From: Prorocentrum cordatum
Taxonomy: Eukaryota > Sar > Dinophyceae > Prorocentrales > Prorocentraceae
Length of the DNA: 64,000 nt
Direction of reading: 5' to 3'
Assembly: GCA_963575745.1 (NCBI GenBank)
Contig: CAUYUJ010004980.1
Location: forward strand, 224,229 to 288,228
Part shown: positions 41,791 to 52,429 of the stretch, one piece after another
Layout: every line of letters begins with the position of its first letter
How positions within the stretch are numbered: position 1 is the stretch's first letter
The notes under the pieces: model-generated
What the model was told of the DNA's origin: nothing
Database searches by the model: none
The model's input: only the letters and a program-made list of their open reading frames with translations
Made by a program: the position numbers and the translations under genes

Positions 41791-42250
41791 CGAAGCCTAG
41801 ACGACCCAGAGCGTCCAAGGCCCACCTGGAGCAAGCCCAATGCAAACTGCCCAATGCCTGCCCACGAATCCCAAGGCCTGCCCAAGGTCAGCCCGACGGC
41901 CTATCCAATGCCTGCTTCAGGCCTACCTGGCGGCCTTTCAAGAGCTAGTACATGGCCTACCCAGAGCCCGGTGAAGGCCCGCCCACGACCTAGCCAAGGC
42001 TTATCAAAGTTTTTCCAAGACCTACACAAGTCCTACGTCTAGCAAACCACATGCGAGCACCATAACGAATGTGAACACCCAAATGCGCGTGACCACCGTG
42101 TCCGCGCTCGTCTAACAACCGCCACGAAAACCTTGACAACGATGGGCTGTCATGAAGGGTTCCACGGTGCGCCCACCGTCGTCGTGCAACCGCCACACAA
42201 AATTTGACGACGCTGGGCTGCCCTAAAGGGTTGAACGGTACGCGCCCAAA
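41760..42250. repeat. Family E-like words then a two-unit tandem repeat
   Basis: 41,770-42,030 repeats GGCCTACCC/GCCCAAGGCC words. 42,110-42,250 holds CAACCGCCAC-AAAA-TTGACAACGATGGGCTG and a second, similar unit. Confidence 0.5.
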
Positions 42251-42268
42251 AAAATCGACAACGGAATC

Positions 42269-42798
42269 CTCGATCCGACGGTCACCCCAGTACCGCGGCG
42301 ACTGCCGGGACTGCTCCAAGTATTCGTTTTCTTCGTGGCAGCCCTGAAAACAAAAAAAACACACCCACCTCAAAAGCCAGCGTCTCGCGTGAGATATCCC
42401 CGAATGCTGGGCGCCAACGGGCAAGTGTCCTACCCCGTGGTCTCCTCCTGCTCCTCCTCCTCCTCCTCCTCCTCCTCCTCCTCCTCCTCCTCCTCCTCCT
42501 CCCCAGCTTCCTCCTCCTCCTCCTCCTCCTCCTCCTCCTCCTCCTCCTCCTCATCCTCCTCCTACTGTTCCTCCTCCACCTCCCGATCCCCGTCACCCTC
42601 ATCGTCCTGAAATTCATTCCGAACGAAGATCGCAATCAATTCCGATCCCCGTCACCCTCGTGCACCTCCCCCGCCCTCCCTTCCTCTCTCCCTCCCTCCC
42701 GTCCGCCTATTATACCCCTCGTTGTATGATCCCCGTCCGCCGCGCGCCTCATGTAGCTGGCCCCGAGCTTGGGGTTGTAGAAGCCATTCACGAAGTCC
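42269..42798 (-). CDS. Unknown protein, two exons (partial)
   Basis: Exon 1, about 42,798 down to 42,716 or lower, reads DFVNGFYNPKLGASYMRRA then ADGDHTTRG after a CCCGCAG acceptor, with candidate donors GTATAA (42,715) or, in phase 0, a GTGCAC further down. Exon 2 (42,343-42,269) follows an excellent acceptor, TTTTTTTTGTTTTCAG. It reads GCHEENEYLEQSRQSPRYWG then DRRIE and probably ends at a GA donor (GATTCCGTTG). Only the lower donor of exon 1 joins the two in frame. The intron contains the (CTC)n tract. The family is not recognised. Confidence 0.5.
42446..42605. repeat. (CTC)n microsatellite
   Basis: Almost pure CTC inside the intron of the preceding entry. Confidence 0.95.
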
Positions 42799-42999
42799 CT
42801 GCGGGCCCACCCGCTGCTCACCCTTCCCCCCCACCCTCCTGCTCCTCCTCCTCCTCATGGATGCGCCTCCCTGCTGCACCCCTCACACCCTGTCCTTGGC
42901 AGAAGGCGGTGGGTCGAAACTCAGAGTCTCCTGCGGGGGGCCCGTCCCGACTCTTCGGCTGGATGGCCGATCCGACAACGCTTATATATGGTCCAGGGC

Positions 43000-43230
43000 T
43001 TGGCCCCCCCCCCCCCCCAATGCTGATGCCACTGGGCCCCCCCCCCCCGCGCGATGGTCCCCCCCGCCCCCCCCTGTGGGCGTGGCGTGGTGCTGCGCTG
43101 CAGTGCCCCTCCTCCCCCCCTGTGGATGTGGTGTGGTGCTGTTTTGGTTCAGAAGTGGGCGTGGCGTGGCGCTGCGCTGCGGTGCCCCCCTCCCCCCCCT
43201 GTGGATGTGTGGTGCTGTGGTGGTTCAGAG
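43000..43230. repeat. Degenerate CCCCCTGTGGATGTG repeat
   Basis: CCCCCCTGTGGGCGTGGCGT, CCCCCTGTGGATGTGGTGTG and again CCCCCCTGTGGATGTGTGG recur with a period near 60 bp. Confidence 0.65.
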
Positions 43231-43236
43231 GTCGTC

Positions 43237-43272
<36 letters not shown>

Positions 43273-43311
43273 CTCGTCGTCCTCGTCGTCCTCGTCGTCG
43301 TCGTCGTCGTC

Positions 43312-43366
<55 letters not shown>

Positions 43367-43529
43367 TCGTCGTCGTCGTCATCGTCGTCGTCGCCGTCGT
43401 CATCGTCGTCATCGTCGTCGGCGCCGCCGCCGCCGCCGGCGTCGCCGCCGCAGCCGTCATCGTCGTCGTGGTCGTCGTCGTCGTCGTCGCCGTCGTCGTA
43501 GTCGTCGCCGTCGTCGTCGTCGCCATCGC

Positions 43530-43572
<43 letters not shown>

Positions 43573-43575
43573 TCT
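43228..43575. repeat. (CGT)n microsatellite
   Basis: GTC trinucleotides with CTC, ATC and GCC variants. Confidence 0.95.
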
Positions 43576-43660
43576 GGGACCATACCATCTGGGGGGGGGG
43601 CCCGAGGAATCCTGGGACCATACAATCTGGGGGGGGGGCCCGTGAACCCTCGACCCTGGA
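43576..43660. repeat. Two units of TGGGACCATA-CATCTGGGGGG
   Basis: TGGGACCATACCATCTGGGG and TGGGACCATACAATCTGGGG, each followed by a G-run and GCCCG. Confidence 0.75.
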
Positions 43661-43714
43661 TCATATATGCGGTCCCCTGATATCCGAAGCCACTCATCAA
43701 AACGCAACCATCAC

Positions 43715-43825
43715 AGAAAAAATCGGCCGGAGCCCTGGACACCATCTTTCCGCTGCATTCGTCGTGTCGGATCTGCCCACGAGGGTCTCTGGGGCCCGAA
43801 ACATGGCAAAGTCGCCCGTAAAAAA
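43715..43825 (+). mobile_element. Family C copy
   Basis: AATCGGCCGGAGCCCTGGAC, TTTCCGCTGCATTCGTCGTG, ACGAGGGTCTCTGGGGCCCG and CGCCCGTAAAAAAAATCC. Confidence 0.65.
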
Positions 43826-44110
43826 AATCCTGGCGAAGGACCCAACCATATGCAGTTGTGAGCACCACGTTGTGGCACCGCTTTCGGTTGAGATCAATGT
43901 GGGGCCACGAAACGTGCGAGGGGTGAGCCGAAATGGTTGACACGCGGAGGGCAAAGGCAGGCATGGGAGGAGGGAGGAGAGGAGGAGGTGGAGGAGGAGG
44001 AAAAGGAAGAGGAGGAGGAGAATGAGGAAGGAGACGCAGGGCGCTGTCTCTCCAAATCGAGGACCCAACACTACAGGATGGTTGGGAAAAAATGCGGCGC
44101 CAGGATCTCA
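43826..44110 (+). mobile_element. Composite family K plus (GGA)n plus L
   Basis: CCTGGCGAAGGACCCAACCA, TTCGGTTGAGATCAATGTGG, GGCCACGAAACGTGCGAGGG, then a GGA run, then CCAAATCGAGGACCCAACAC and AATGCGGCGCCAGGATCTC. The same order is found at 20,655 and 22,085-22,250, but there it is interrupted by an exon and the 89-bp array. Confidence 0.65.
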
Positions 44111-44319
44111 GGGCGAAGACATGAAGCCCAGGTCAAAGGAGAAGAGAGCGGGGAGGCATGCGGGACGATCCGTGCAAGGGCCCCCCCCTGCAGAGGCAAC
44201 ACAGCTCGCCCTGCCCTTAGAACCGCCAAGGAGCCCGCGGGAGCGCCCCAAAACGCCACAGGCCGACCAAGAACGCCCCAAGACTTGGCGGCACGCACAA
44301 GGGGAATAGCGCGAGGAGA

Positions 44320-44455
44320 GCGGCCTTCTAAGAAGGCGGGGGGGACTTCCAAGAAGGCAAGTGCCTTCTCAGAAGCCCTCCCTGCCTCAGGAGTCTTTGT
44401 AGAAGCTTCCAGGCCCTTCTTGGAAGGCCCCTGTCTTCTGAGAAGCACGCGCAGT
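44320..44455. mobile_element. Family D foldback element
   Basis: CCTTCTAAGAAGG, CTTCCAAGAAGG, CTTCTCAGAAGC, CTTCTTGGAAGG and CTTCTGAGAAGC in a row. Confidence 0.65.
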
Positions 44456-44509
44456 CGTGGAGGGCCAGCGCCCTTGCGCCACTACCTTGTGCGCGCCACA
44501 AAAAGGACC

Positions 44510-44572
44510 TCGATGCTCGATCGTCGGCGACGACGACAAAGAAGACGACAACAACGACGACGACGACGAGCG
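44510..44572. repeat. Short (CGA)n run
   Basis: GACGACGACAAAGAAGACGA and ACGACGACGACGACG. Confidence 0.7.
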
Positions 44573-44677
44573 TTGCACTATTTCTGCAGACTGTTCCTTC
44601 TCCTCCGACGCTGCAGCTGTTTCGTGGCACGGGCCCCCAGGGGACCTCGAATGAGACGCACAAGGACACACTAGTAT

Positions 44678-44825
44678 GATGCGTCCGACCCGACCATGTG
44701 GTGTAACCATCTTGTAGTATATCGTTTCCGGAGCGGTATGGTCAGAAAGCGCCCGCCACGGAGTTTGTACTAGATTTCTCGGCGCGCGCGTCGCCCCTGG
44801 GAAGGCGACGCACACATAGTATTAG
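44678..44825. mobile_element. Family R copy 2
   Basis: GATGCGTCCGACCCGACC, GCGGTATGGTCAGAAAGCGC and GGCGACGCACACATAGTAT. See 16,738-16,885. Confidence 0.65.
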
Positions 44826-44829
44826 CATG

Positions 44830-45280
44830 TTGGGGCGACACCGATCAAACATCTCCGGCGGTTGTCTGTTTGCCTGCCGTGTGATCGGATGTTGACAGGA
44901 CATTGTCATCCGGGGCTTCGCCTTTGGCGACTGGGTATCTTGTGCATGACGTTCGACGAGGACCGGACTCCAGCGAGAGCTCTCCGGCAAAACCTGACTG
45001 GTATTGTTCCGCTTGCACAGCCTTGATGCTACACGGAGGCGACTTCTCGGCTGAGAGGCACCGCTTGCTGCCATCTTGCGGTCTCTCGGCTGGGATGCAC
45101 CGCTTGCTGCCCACTTGCTTGCAAGGGCTGGCGTCTCGTCCCGAGCCGGTTTTGTTGACGGCGACCCGGGGCCGAGAAACAGCCGCCGGAGGCCGCCACG
45201 ATGTCTGTGTGCGCCGCCTGGACCGGCGGGTGGTGAGACAGCAGAGCAACAGGAGGCCGCTGTGAAACCTCGACCCTCTA
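44830..45280. other. No recognised gene; short GCACCGCTTGCTGCC duplication
   Basis: GAGGCACCGCTTGCTGCCAT and GATGCACCGCTTGCTGCCCA are about 48 bp apart (45,056 and 45,104). Otherwise unassigned. Confidence 0.4.
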
Positions 45281-45455
45281 TCGACGATGACGACGACAAC
45301 GACGACGACGACGAACACGACGGCGGCGACGACGGCGGCAGCGACGACGGCGACGACGACGACGAGGACGACGACAACGACGGCGGCGGCGACGACGACG
45401 ACGGCGACGACGACGACGGCGACGACGACGATGACAACAATGACAACGACGAAAG
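45280..45455. repeat. (CGA)n microsatellite
   Basis: GACGACGACG with GGC, AAC and GAG variants. Confidence 0.9.
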
Positions 45456-45559
45456 TTGAATTACTTCTGCAGCCCACGACAACGACAAGAGCGGCGGTCC
45501 TGAGTTTGGGAGCCCCCCGGGCGTCTCAGAAAAAACTGTGACGAAGGATCGAGCGAGAG

Positions 45560-46650
45560 CCATTGTCGTCTTACCTGAGCTTTCACAAAAGGAATGACGA
45601 GGACGTCTCAAGCGAGAGCGCCATCCCTGCGTGTGAAAATGCATTTGACAAGAGCGTCTCGCAGAAAAACTGTGAGGGAGTACTAAGCAGGAGACGTTGT
45701 CGTCGTGGCTGAGCCTTCGCCAACTTGGTTCAATTGCAAAGAAGTCTCGAGCGGGAGCGCCGCTCCCGAATTGGGGGCCATTTCTGGCCAGGGCTTCTCG
45801 GAACGAAACTGTGAGGAAGTATCCAGCGGTAGCCGTCGTCGTCGCAATTGGGCCTGCAAAACTTCGCTCGATTGCGAGGAAGTCTTGAGCAAGAGCGCCG
45901 CTCTTGGGTTTCGGACTTTCTCTGGCCACGGCGTTCCGGAGAAAACTGTGAGCGACTATCGGGCGGGATTCTTTGTCGTCGTAGTTGGGCCTCCACCAAC
46001 TTGGCTCGAGTGTGGAAGTCTGGAGCAAGAGCGCTGCCCCAGAGTCTGGAGCCACTGCTTGCCAGGGCGTCTCGGAATGAATCGTGAGCAAATGAATATG
46101 AGCCTTGGCCGATTGCCTGATTTGGAAGAAATCTCGAGCGAGAGCGCTCTTCCCAATCTGCAGGACACTCTCTGGCCAGGGCGTCTCGGAGTAATTTCGA
46201 GCGGGAGCAGTGGTCGTCGCATTTGGGCCTCCAGCAACTTGGCTTGATTGCGAGGAAGTCTTGAGCGGGAGCGCCGCTCCTGGGCTTCGGGCCCTCTCTG
46301 GCCAGGGCGTGTCAGAGTAAATTACGAGGCTGTACCAAGCGGGAGCCGTTGCCGTCGCAGTTGGGCCTCCAACGACTTGACTCAATTGCGAGGACGTCTC
46401 GAGCGAGAGCGCCACTCGAGATTGGGGCCAATTCTGGCCAGGGCGTTTCGGAGTAAACTGTGGGGAAATATCGAGCGGGAACCGTTGTCGTCGCAGTTGG
46501 GCCTCCAACAAGTTGAATCGACTGAGAGGAAGTCTTGAGCGAGAGCGTCGCTCGTGAGTTTGGGGCGCTCTCTTGCCAAGGCGTCTCCAAGCAAAGTGTG
46601 ATGAAGTATAGAGCGAAAGCCGTGGTCGTCGCAGCTGGGCCTCCAACAAC
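45560..46650. repeat. Diverged satellite, unit about 105-140 bp, about 8 copies
   Basis: Each unit has GAGGAAGTCTTGAGCGGGAG, a CTCTCTGGCCAGGGCGT segment and GTCGTCGCAGTTGGGCCTCC. Starts near 45,739, 45,876, 46,018, 46,124, 46,250, 46,389 and 46,530. The minus strand stays open for 660 codons through the array, but unit lengths are not constant multiples of three, so I do not call a gene. Confidence 0.85.
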
Positions 46651-46849
46651 ACAACTTCGTCACCAAGCCGACGCTCGAGCGGAAGCTCCTGTTTCAAAAA
46701 AAAATGCAGCCGGCAGAAAGGCACCGTGAACCGATTTTAGAGGTGAGCAACGTGATGTCTCCAGACATGAGTATCCGACGACGAAGACGACCACCACCAC
46801 CACCACCACCACCATCACGGCGAAATTTCTAGGAAAAGCAGAAACCAGC

Positions 46850-47044
46850 ATGCAGCCGCACCGCTACGAAGACTTCCCCGACCCCAGAGAGCAGCCCATG
46901 CCAAGGCACCAGCGGACCCGCGCCACCTCCTCCGTCGCCCTCCTCCAGGAAAGCGACCATGGCGAGGGGAGGGAGAGGGGGGGGGAAGGAGGACCAGAGG
47001 GAAGGGGACCAGGAGAGAGGAGGAGCAGGAGGAGACTGGATTGA
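46850..47044 (+). CDS. Weak plus-strand ORF
   Basis: ATG-initiated frame MQPHRYEDFPDPREQPMPRH then QRTRATSSVALLQESDHGEG, ending TGA at 47,044. It follows a (CCA)n run and an ATTTCTAG that could be an acceptor. It has no neighbours or family. Minus-strand frames are also open. Confidence 0.25.
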   Translation: MQPHRYEDFPDPREQPMPRHQRTRATSSVALLQESDHGEGRERGGEGGPEGRGPGERRSRRRLD

Positions 47045-47284
47045 GGGCGTCGGTTAAGGGCCTTCTTGGGATTCTGAGGGTTCTGGAAGATAACAAACGG
47101 TCCTTATCCTCCTCATCTTCCACACCCCCGCACAATTTCAAAATATAAAAATACTCTCCTCTCCCCCGAAGACGCAGGTGAGGTATCCCGGCCTCCTCCG
47201 CGTATGACTTCTTACGCACAAGATGCCGCCGACTTGATAAATAATCATGTGTGCTTCCAATCCGAACGATGTCCGTCCTCTCAT

Positions 47285-47525
47285 AATGGTGCTCCCGCTA
47301 TAGCATTGGCTCGAATCTCCCGTTCTCAGTCCTTCCAGATAATGTTCCCACTGCAGCGCTGACCTCATTCCATTGTTTCGGTTTTTCCAAATCGTGTTCC
47401 TGCTGCAGCGTTGGCCTCGGCACCGCGCGATCAATCCTGTCAAATCTTGATCCCACTGCAGCGATGGTCTCATTTCCGCGGTTCTGGTCCTTCGAACTCG
47501 TGTTCACGCTGCAGCGCTGTGTTCA
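47285..47525. repeat. Tandem repeat of about 60 bp with CTGCAGCG
   Basis: GTTCCCACTGCAGCGCTGAC, GTTCCTGCTGCAGCGTTGGC, GATCCCACTGCAGCGATGGT and GTTCACGCTGCAGCGCTGTG. A diverged unit recurs near 47,690. Confidence 0.75.
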
Positions 47526-47919
47526 TTTTACAAGTACACAATATGAATACTACTCTCCTCTCTCCCCCGTAAATGTACTGAGAGCGTCCGCCCCTCATTC
47601 TCGCATTGCTTTAACGCAAATAATGGGGCGAGCTGGTCTTCCCTATGGTATTTTACGATCCGATTGATTCTGGTGCTTCAAAATTACGCTGCCGCTGCAG
47701 CATCGGCGTAAGTTTTGGCTCGGCGCTTTGCTCCCGTGGTTCAGAATTGCGAGCTCGCCCCAGCGTGGCCCACTTTTCTGGGTCCGAAACCTTCTTCATG
47801 GTTGTCCCCCCTTCATTTGCCCTCATCCGCCTTCCCCTGGTCCTCCTGTTCCTCCCGCTCCTTCCACTCCGGTTCCTGCTGCTGCTTTTCGTCCTCGTCT
47901 TCTTCCTTCCACATCATCC

Positions 47920-48078
47920 TCCTCCTCCTCCTCCTCCTCCTCCTGCTCCTCCTCCTCCTCCTCCTTCTACCCCTCCTTCTCATCCTCCTGCTCACCCGCC
48001 TCCGCCTCCTCATCATCCTCCTCCGCCTCCTCCTCCTACTCCGCCTCCTCCTCCTCCTCTTCCTCCTCCTATGCACGC
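47920..48078. repeat. (CTC)n microsatellite
   Basis: CTC/TCC with CTG, CAT and CGC interruptions. A shorter run lies at 48,332-48,365. Confidence 0.9.
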
Positions 48079-48416
48079 AGCTCCCGTCTTCCGATTGTGC
48101 ATAACACTATGGTTTTGCTGTTGCTGTTGGAAATCCATGTCGGCTATGACACGCGTCCGCGGACACCGTACAGAAAAGTCAGCGCAATGGGAAGGGATGG
48201 GAGCGAGGGATGGGATGTCACATGGGGCGCGATCGCACCTAGCTTGTCCCTCCCACTCTCTCCACTCCCTCCCCCTCCTGCATCCTCCTCCTCCTTCAAG
48301 CTCCTTCAAGCTGCGGAACGTCTGCATTCTCCTCCTCCTCCTCCTCCTCCTCCTCCTCCTCCTCTGGGGCCCCTCCCCGTCCCTGCCTTCCTCCCTCGTT
48401 CCTCCGCACCTGTCCT

Positions 48417-48612
48417 CTAGAGGAAGAAAAAGAAAAGGAAGGGGATTAGGGAGGAGGGTGTGGGGGAGCGGAGAGGGAGGACGGGAAAGGGGAGGAAAAA
48501 TATAAGGAAGAGGAGGATGCGCAGCACCAGGACGACGACGATCCACGTCGACTGGAGGTTTCCAAAGGGCCAGAAAATCATGAATGAACACGTGATGCAA
48601 AACAAAACTATA
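48417..48612 (-). CDS. Possible terminal exon with membrane segment
   Basis: The minus strand reads VLFCITCSFMIFWPFGNLQS then TWIVVVLVLRILLFLIFFLP, continues Pro/Ser-rich, and ends at TAG (48,417). An AG (TTTATAG) precedes it. Two hydrophobic stretches could form a hairpin or one long span. The last 20 codons overlap a pyrimidine-rich stretch (CTTTTCTTTTTCTTCCTC). Function unknown. Confidence 0.4.
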
Positions 48613-48649
48613 AACTATCCCAGACCCCCCCCGGCAAGAATGAGCCCCC

Positions 48650-48750
48650 GGAATTCTCCAGGGGTGCGTCCGACCAGAATCCAAAAGTCAGTCCCTCCGT
48701 GGCGACGAGAAGCCCCCTGGAGACCCAAAAACAACCGAACCCGCCCAAGA
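48650..48750 (+). mobile_element. Family V copy
   Basis: GGGGTGCGTCCGACCAGAAT, CAGTCCCTCCGTGGCGACGA and GCCCCCTGGAGACCCAAAAA. Confidence 0.45.
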
Positions 48751-48777
48751 ACCTCCCACCGCAAGTGGAGGAAGCCT

Positions 48778-48835
<58 letters not shown>

Positions 48836-48836
48836 G

Positions 48837-48879
<43 letters not shown>

Positions 48880-48880
48880 G

Positions 48881-48911
<31 letters not shown>

Positions 48912-48912
48912 G

Positions 48913-48994
<82 letters not shown>

Positions 48995-49095
48995 GTCTGC
49001 TGTCTGCTGTCTGCTGTCTGCTGTCTCTGTCTCAGTCTCAGTCTCTGTCTCTGACTCTGTCTGTCTCTGCCTCTGTCTCTGTCTGTATCTGACTG
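48778..49095. repeat. (GTCT)n tetranucleotide tract
   Basis: About 60 near-perfect GTCT units to 48,992, then GTCTGCT and GTCTCA variants. Confidence 0.95.
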
Positions 49096-49104
49096 TCCGT
49101 CCGA

Positions 49105-49400
49105 GGGGGGGGGCAGGAGGAACGGAGATGAGGAGGAAGAGGCCGTCCCGAGGCGGCGCCTGCGCCGTTGCTCCGGCGGCCGGCAAGCCGGCGGCGAGAG
49201 GCCGCGGCGGCGACGACGACGCCCGACGGCCGCCGCGGCCGGGGCAGCCCGGCCGCGGCGAGAGGCGGCGCCCGGCGATGAGAGGCCGCGGCGAGGGGCG
49301 GCGGCCTCGGGTGGCGCCCGCGCTTCTGCTTGGGCGACAGCAGCAGGGCGGCGCGCCGCATCGCGGCGGGCGCGGGCGCATGGAGAGCCTCGGCGGGGCT
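49105..49400 (-). CDS. Weak candidate exon, Arg/Ala/Pro-rich
   Basis: The minus strand reads PAAMRRAALLLSPKQKRGRH, PRPPPLAAASHRRAPPLAAA and GVVVAAAASRRRLAGRRSNG. It contains an ATG and could be a targeting-type N terminus, but the DNA is so rich in GCGGCC that all frames stay open. Confidence 0.25.
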
Positions 49401-49679
49401 CCGCGCCGGCCTCCCTCCTCCTCCCAGGACAGCCGTCGCGCTGTGGGAACGATGAGCGCACTTTAAGTGTGGGTGTGATTTGTCGGACCCCGTGGGTGGG
49501 TTCCCGCTCGAGCGGTGACCCCCATCCGACAACACGCACCCATGGCCCACCCCCCAGAATTCCACCCCAGGATGTCTAAGGTACGTCTGAGCAAGGATGT
49601 TACCTGTCAGCTCGCAATGATTGCCTGCGCGCTGTGAGAAACCAGCGACGGAGAGTTTTGACGCCCTGTTTTCGGGTGG

Positions 49680-49852
49680 CGCGCCCAAGGGGGTGGCGCG
49701 AGGCCGGGGGGCCTTCCAGGAATGCGAGGTGGGTCTTAGAGGGCGGGGGGGGCTTAAGGAAAGGCTTCTGAGAATGCCTGTCAGAAGCCGGGATGGCTTC
49801 TGAGAAGCCCGCTGCCTTCAACGAAGACCCCCACCTTCTTCGAAGGTGGCCC
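49680..49852. mobile_element. Family D fragment
   Basis: GCTTCTGAGAATGCC, GCTTCTGAGAAGCCC and CCTTCTTCGAAGG words. Confidence 0.5.
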
Positions 49853-50034
49853 CCCACAAATCCGACGCTGCATTTTGTTCGCAGCGTGGGTTCCCCACTG
49901 CAACAATTCCCCGGGAACTGTCTTTTCATCCCAAATCAAATTGTTGACGGTCTCCCGGAACATTTAATACCTCCAGAGGCCGAACATGGCAAGAAATCCC
50001 TTCTTGCTTGTGTGTTGACGACGTGAGGATGTCG

Positions 50035-50205
50035 GGGCTCCTCGCGCTGCCCCGCGCGTTGGACGCATCGCCGACACATCGCCGATGTATCGGCGAGGCA
50101 TCGGCGACGTCGGCGAGGCGATGGCGACGTCGGCGTGCAGAAAATCGGACTCCACAAACAACGAGACGCATCACCGATACATCGGCGATGCGGCACGATC
50201 ATCCG
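50035..50205. repeat. CATCGGCGA / TCGCCGATG palindromic cluster
   Basis: CACATCGCCGATGTATCGGC then GAGGCATCGGCGACGTCGGC, and again ATCACCGATACATCGGCGAT. Related to the core of family I. Confidence 0.6.
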
Positions 50206-50267
50206 ACATCATCTGCGCGGACCCCGCTGGGGGGGCCTCAAACCCAGACCCCTGACCTCCCCTGAAG

Positions 50268-50375
50268 ACGTGATGTTGTCGCCACGTGGCCCCCCCAAGG
50301 TCTCGACCACTTCCCCTGGGACTGGCTTCTTGTCCCGAGCCATTTGGCGAGAACCCGAAAGGCTGAAAACAGAAG
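50268..50375 (-). mobile_element. Family B-like copy
   Basis: GACGTGATGTTGTCGCCACG, GGTCTCGACCACTTCCCC and GGCTTCTTGTCCCGAGCC keep the family B order. Confidence 0.45.
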
Positions 50376-50449
50376 CAACAAGAAACGTTCATCGTTGCAT
50401 TCCCTTTCGGGGTTTGTGGGAGCACGGAGCCCTCAGGAAAACGCTCACA

Positions 50450-50790
50450 AACATATTCGACGCCTTTTGGGAGCCCCCTGGAGAACCCCCCGAAGACCCT
50501 TTGGTGTTTTTAACAAGCCTTCTCAGGACCGCTTGCAGCCTTTTCGTCGCCTCACTCGGCCTCTTGCGAGCATGGTGGACCATCTGGGGGCCTCACGGAA
50601 CATCATGGGGTCTCTGCGACGCCTCCTGTCAGCCTTGTGGGCCTCTTGGGAGCTCTTTGCAGCGTCTGAGTACGAGCTTTCCGACAACCTCCCAACACCT
50701 CCTGCACCATGAGGGTCTTCTTACCGCGTCGCCGAGCAAGCACCACCTACGTTCCTCTTGCAAGCCTCATGGGTTCTCCTGGGAACACCC
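50450..50790. repeat. Family E-like tract (reverse)
   Basis: GTGGGCCTCTTGGGAGCTC, GGTGTTTTTAACAAGCC and similar GCCTC-rich short-period words. Confidence 0.4.
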
Positions 50791-50799
50791 CGGAGCGTC

Positions 50800-51199
50800 T
50801 GATTCCAGCATCCTGCATCCGAAGGGTCGTCTTCCGGGGTCGGCGGCACCGGCCGCAAGGCAGTCGGATCTCCGGGTTCCCACGGCTGCCCGCAATAGGC
50901 GGCCCAAGGCAAGAGTGACCTCTGGCGCGCGGCGCCTCGGGAGGGGGCAAGCCGCTGCAGTCGCACCGGACTCGGCGGTCGAGAGGGCGGGGCGCCCGGC
51001 TGGGCCCGCACCAAAACCAGGCATCCGACGACAGGACCCTTTCAGTGCGCGGCCCCCGAGTGGTCCCGACCGCTCCCCTGGGGCCAGCTCTGAGACGGGC
51101 TCGACAACGGACCCCAGGGGCCGTCATCAAGGAAAAGCGCGCGGACTGAAAAGGACAGATCGTCGGAGATCTGCGAAGGCCACTCCTGCGAAGGGCCGC
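50800..51199. other. No recognised gene
   Basis: A long plus frame crosses this stretch but also crosses family B and E repeats, so it is not called. Confidence 0.4.
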
Positions 51200-51385
51200 A
51201 CCTCCGAACCCAGACATCCGACGTCGTGACTTGCTCACGGCGTGACTCCCCACAGGTCTGGGCCCCTTCCCGGGACCGGCCCTCCGTCCGGAGCCGTTTC
51301 CTTGACGGCCCCGGGGCCAGCTGAGAGCCCCTTTTGAGGCCGAGCGTGGGCAGGGCCCCTCCGTCGTGACTTTTCCACGACGCGA
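51200..51385 (+). mobile_element. Family B, most complete copy, between direct repeats
   Basis: CAGACATCCGACGTCGTGAC, GACTCCCCACAGGTCTGGGC, CCGTCCGGAGCCGTTTCCTT, GACGGCCCCGGGGCCAGCTG and CTCCGTCGTGACTTTTCC. It is preceded by AAGGCCACTCCTGCGAAGGG (51,177) and followed by CAGGCCACTCCTGCACGGAC (51,385). Confidence 0.7.
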
Positions 51386-51589
51386 GGGGCAGGCCACTCC
51401 TGCACGGACCTTGGACAGAGGAACATGAGGCCCTCCGCCGGCCAAACTGACGAGCCTTCGAAGGCATCGCCCCCGCCCGGGATGCCCAAAAACATCCAAC
51501 AAGCACGAAGAACTTTAGGGCACCCTCCCCGAACCGACCTCGATCTTGTACGGCAGCTTCGTGTCGCGTCGACCTCGGCGCCTATCGGC

Positions 51590-51690
51590 CCTTCTGGGCC
51601 GCTGGCGCCGTTCAACGTTGAACGCTGGCTGCGGGGTCGCTGCCGATCGACACGCCGCGAACCTGCCGCACCTCGGTCCGACCGTATGTC
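51590..51690. mobile_element. Family Q copy
   Basis: GGCGCCGTTCAACGTTGAAC, GCTGGCTGCGGGGTCGCTGC and GACACGCCGCGAACCTGCC. Confidence 0.5.
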
Positions 51691-51887
51691 GGGGGCGCGC
51701 AAACATACACTAGCGATCCAAAGATTTGGCGCGCGGTCGCCAAATCCATGGATCGGGGGGGAGGTGCCCTCCCCAAAACACGGCCAGCGCCGCCTCGCTC
51801 GACGGCAGAAATCCGCGATTCCCCATGGAAACGGGACCCGTCGCTAATCCATGCCCCCTAAGGTGTACGATCGCCTGAGTATGTGTG

Positions 51888-51889
51888 CG

Positions 51890-51926
<37 letters not shown>

Positions 51927-51928
51927 CC

Positions 51929-51962
<34 letters not shown>

Positions 51963-52149
51963 TCATCACCATCATCACCACCATCATCATCATCATCGTC
52001 ATCATCGTCATCATCATCATCACCATCATCCTCATCATCATCATCATCATCAGCAGCATCAGCATCAGCATCAGCATCAGCATCATCATCATCATCAGCA
52101 TCATCATCATCATTATCACCATGATCATCATCATCACCACCATCATCAT

Positions 52150-52181
<32 letters not shown>

Positions 52182-52252
52182 CCACCACCACCATCATCAT
52201 CATCAGCAGCAGCAGCATCATCAGCAGCAGCATCATCAGCAGCATAAACGAC
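51888..52252. repeat. (CAT)n microsatellite
   Basis: CAT with CAC, CAG and CGT variants. GCGATCGCCTGAGTATG-like words flank both ends (51,868 and 52,260). Confidence 0.95.
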
Positions 52253-52429
52253 CCATGTGTGTGATCGCCTGAGTATGGCACTCCTGCGCGTGGTCGCTCC
52301 CCGCGGCAGCGCGCGCGCGCGCGCCCCGCCTCGAAGGCTCCCCCCCCGTGCGGGCCCGCGGCCCCGGGGAGCGCGCGCCGCGCGGGGCGCGCGCGGTTGC
52401 GCGCGCGCGGAGTGCTGCTCGGGCGCGCG

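Noticed and set aside
48688-49466. LSVC / TDRQ repeat proteins on both strands
   Set aside because: Direct translation of the GTCT tetranucleotide tract.
50135-51229. 364-codon plus frame
   Set aside because: It runs through family B, family E and other repeats and changes composition at their borders; absence of stops is explained by high G+C.
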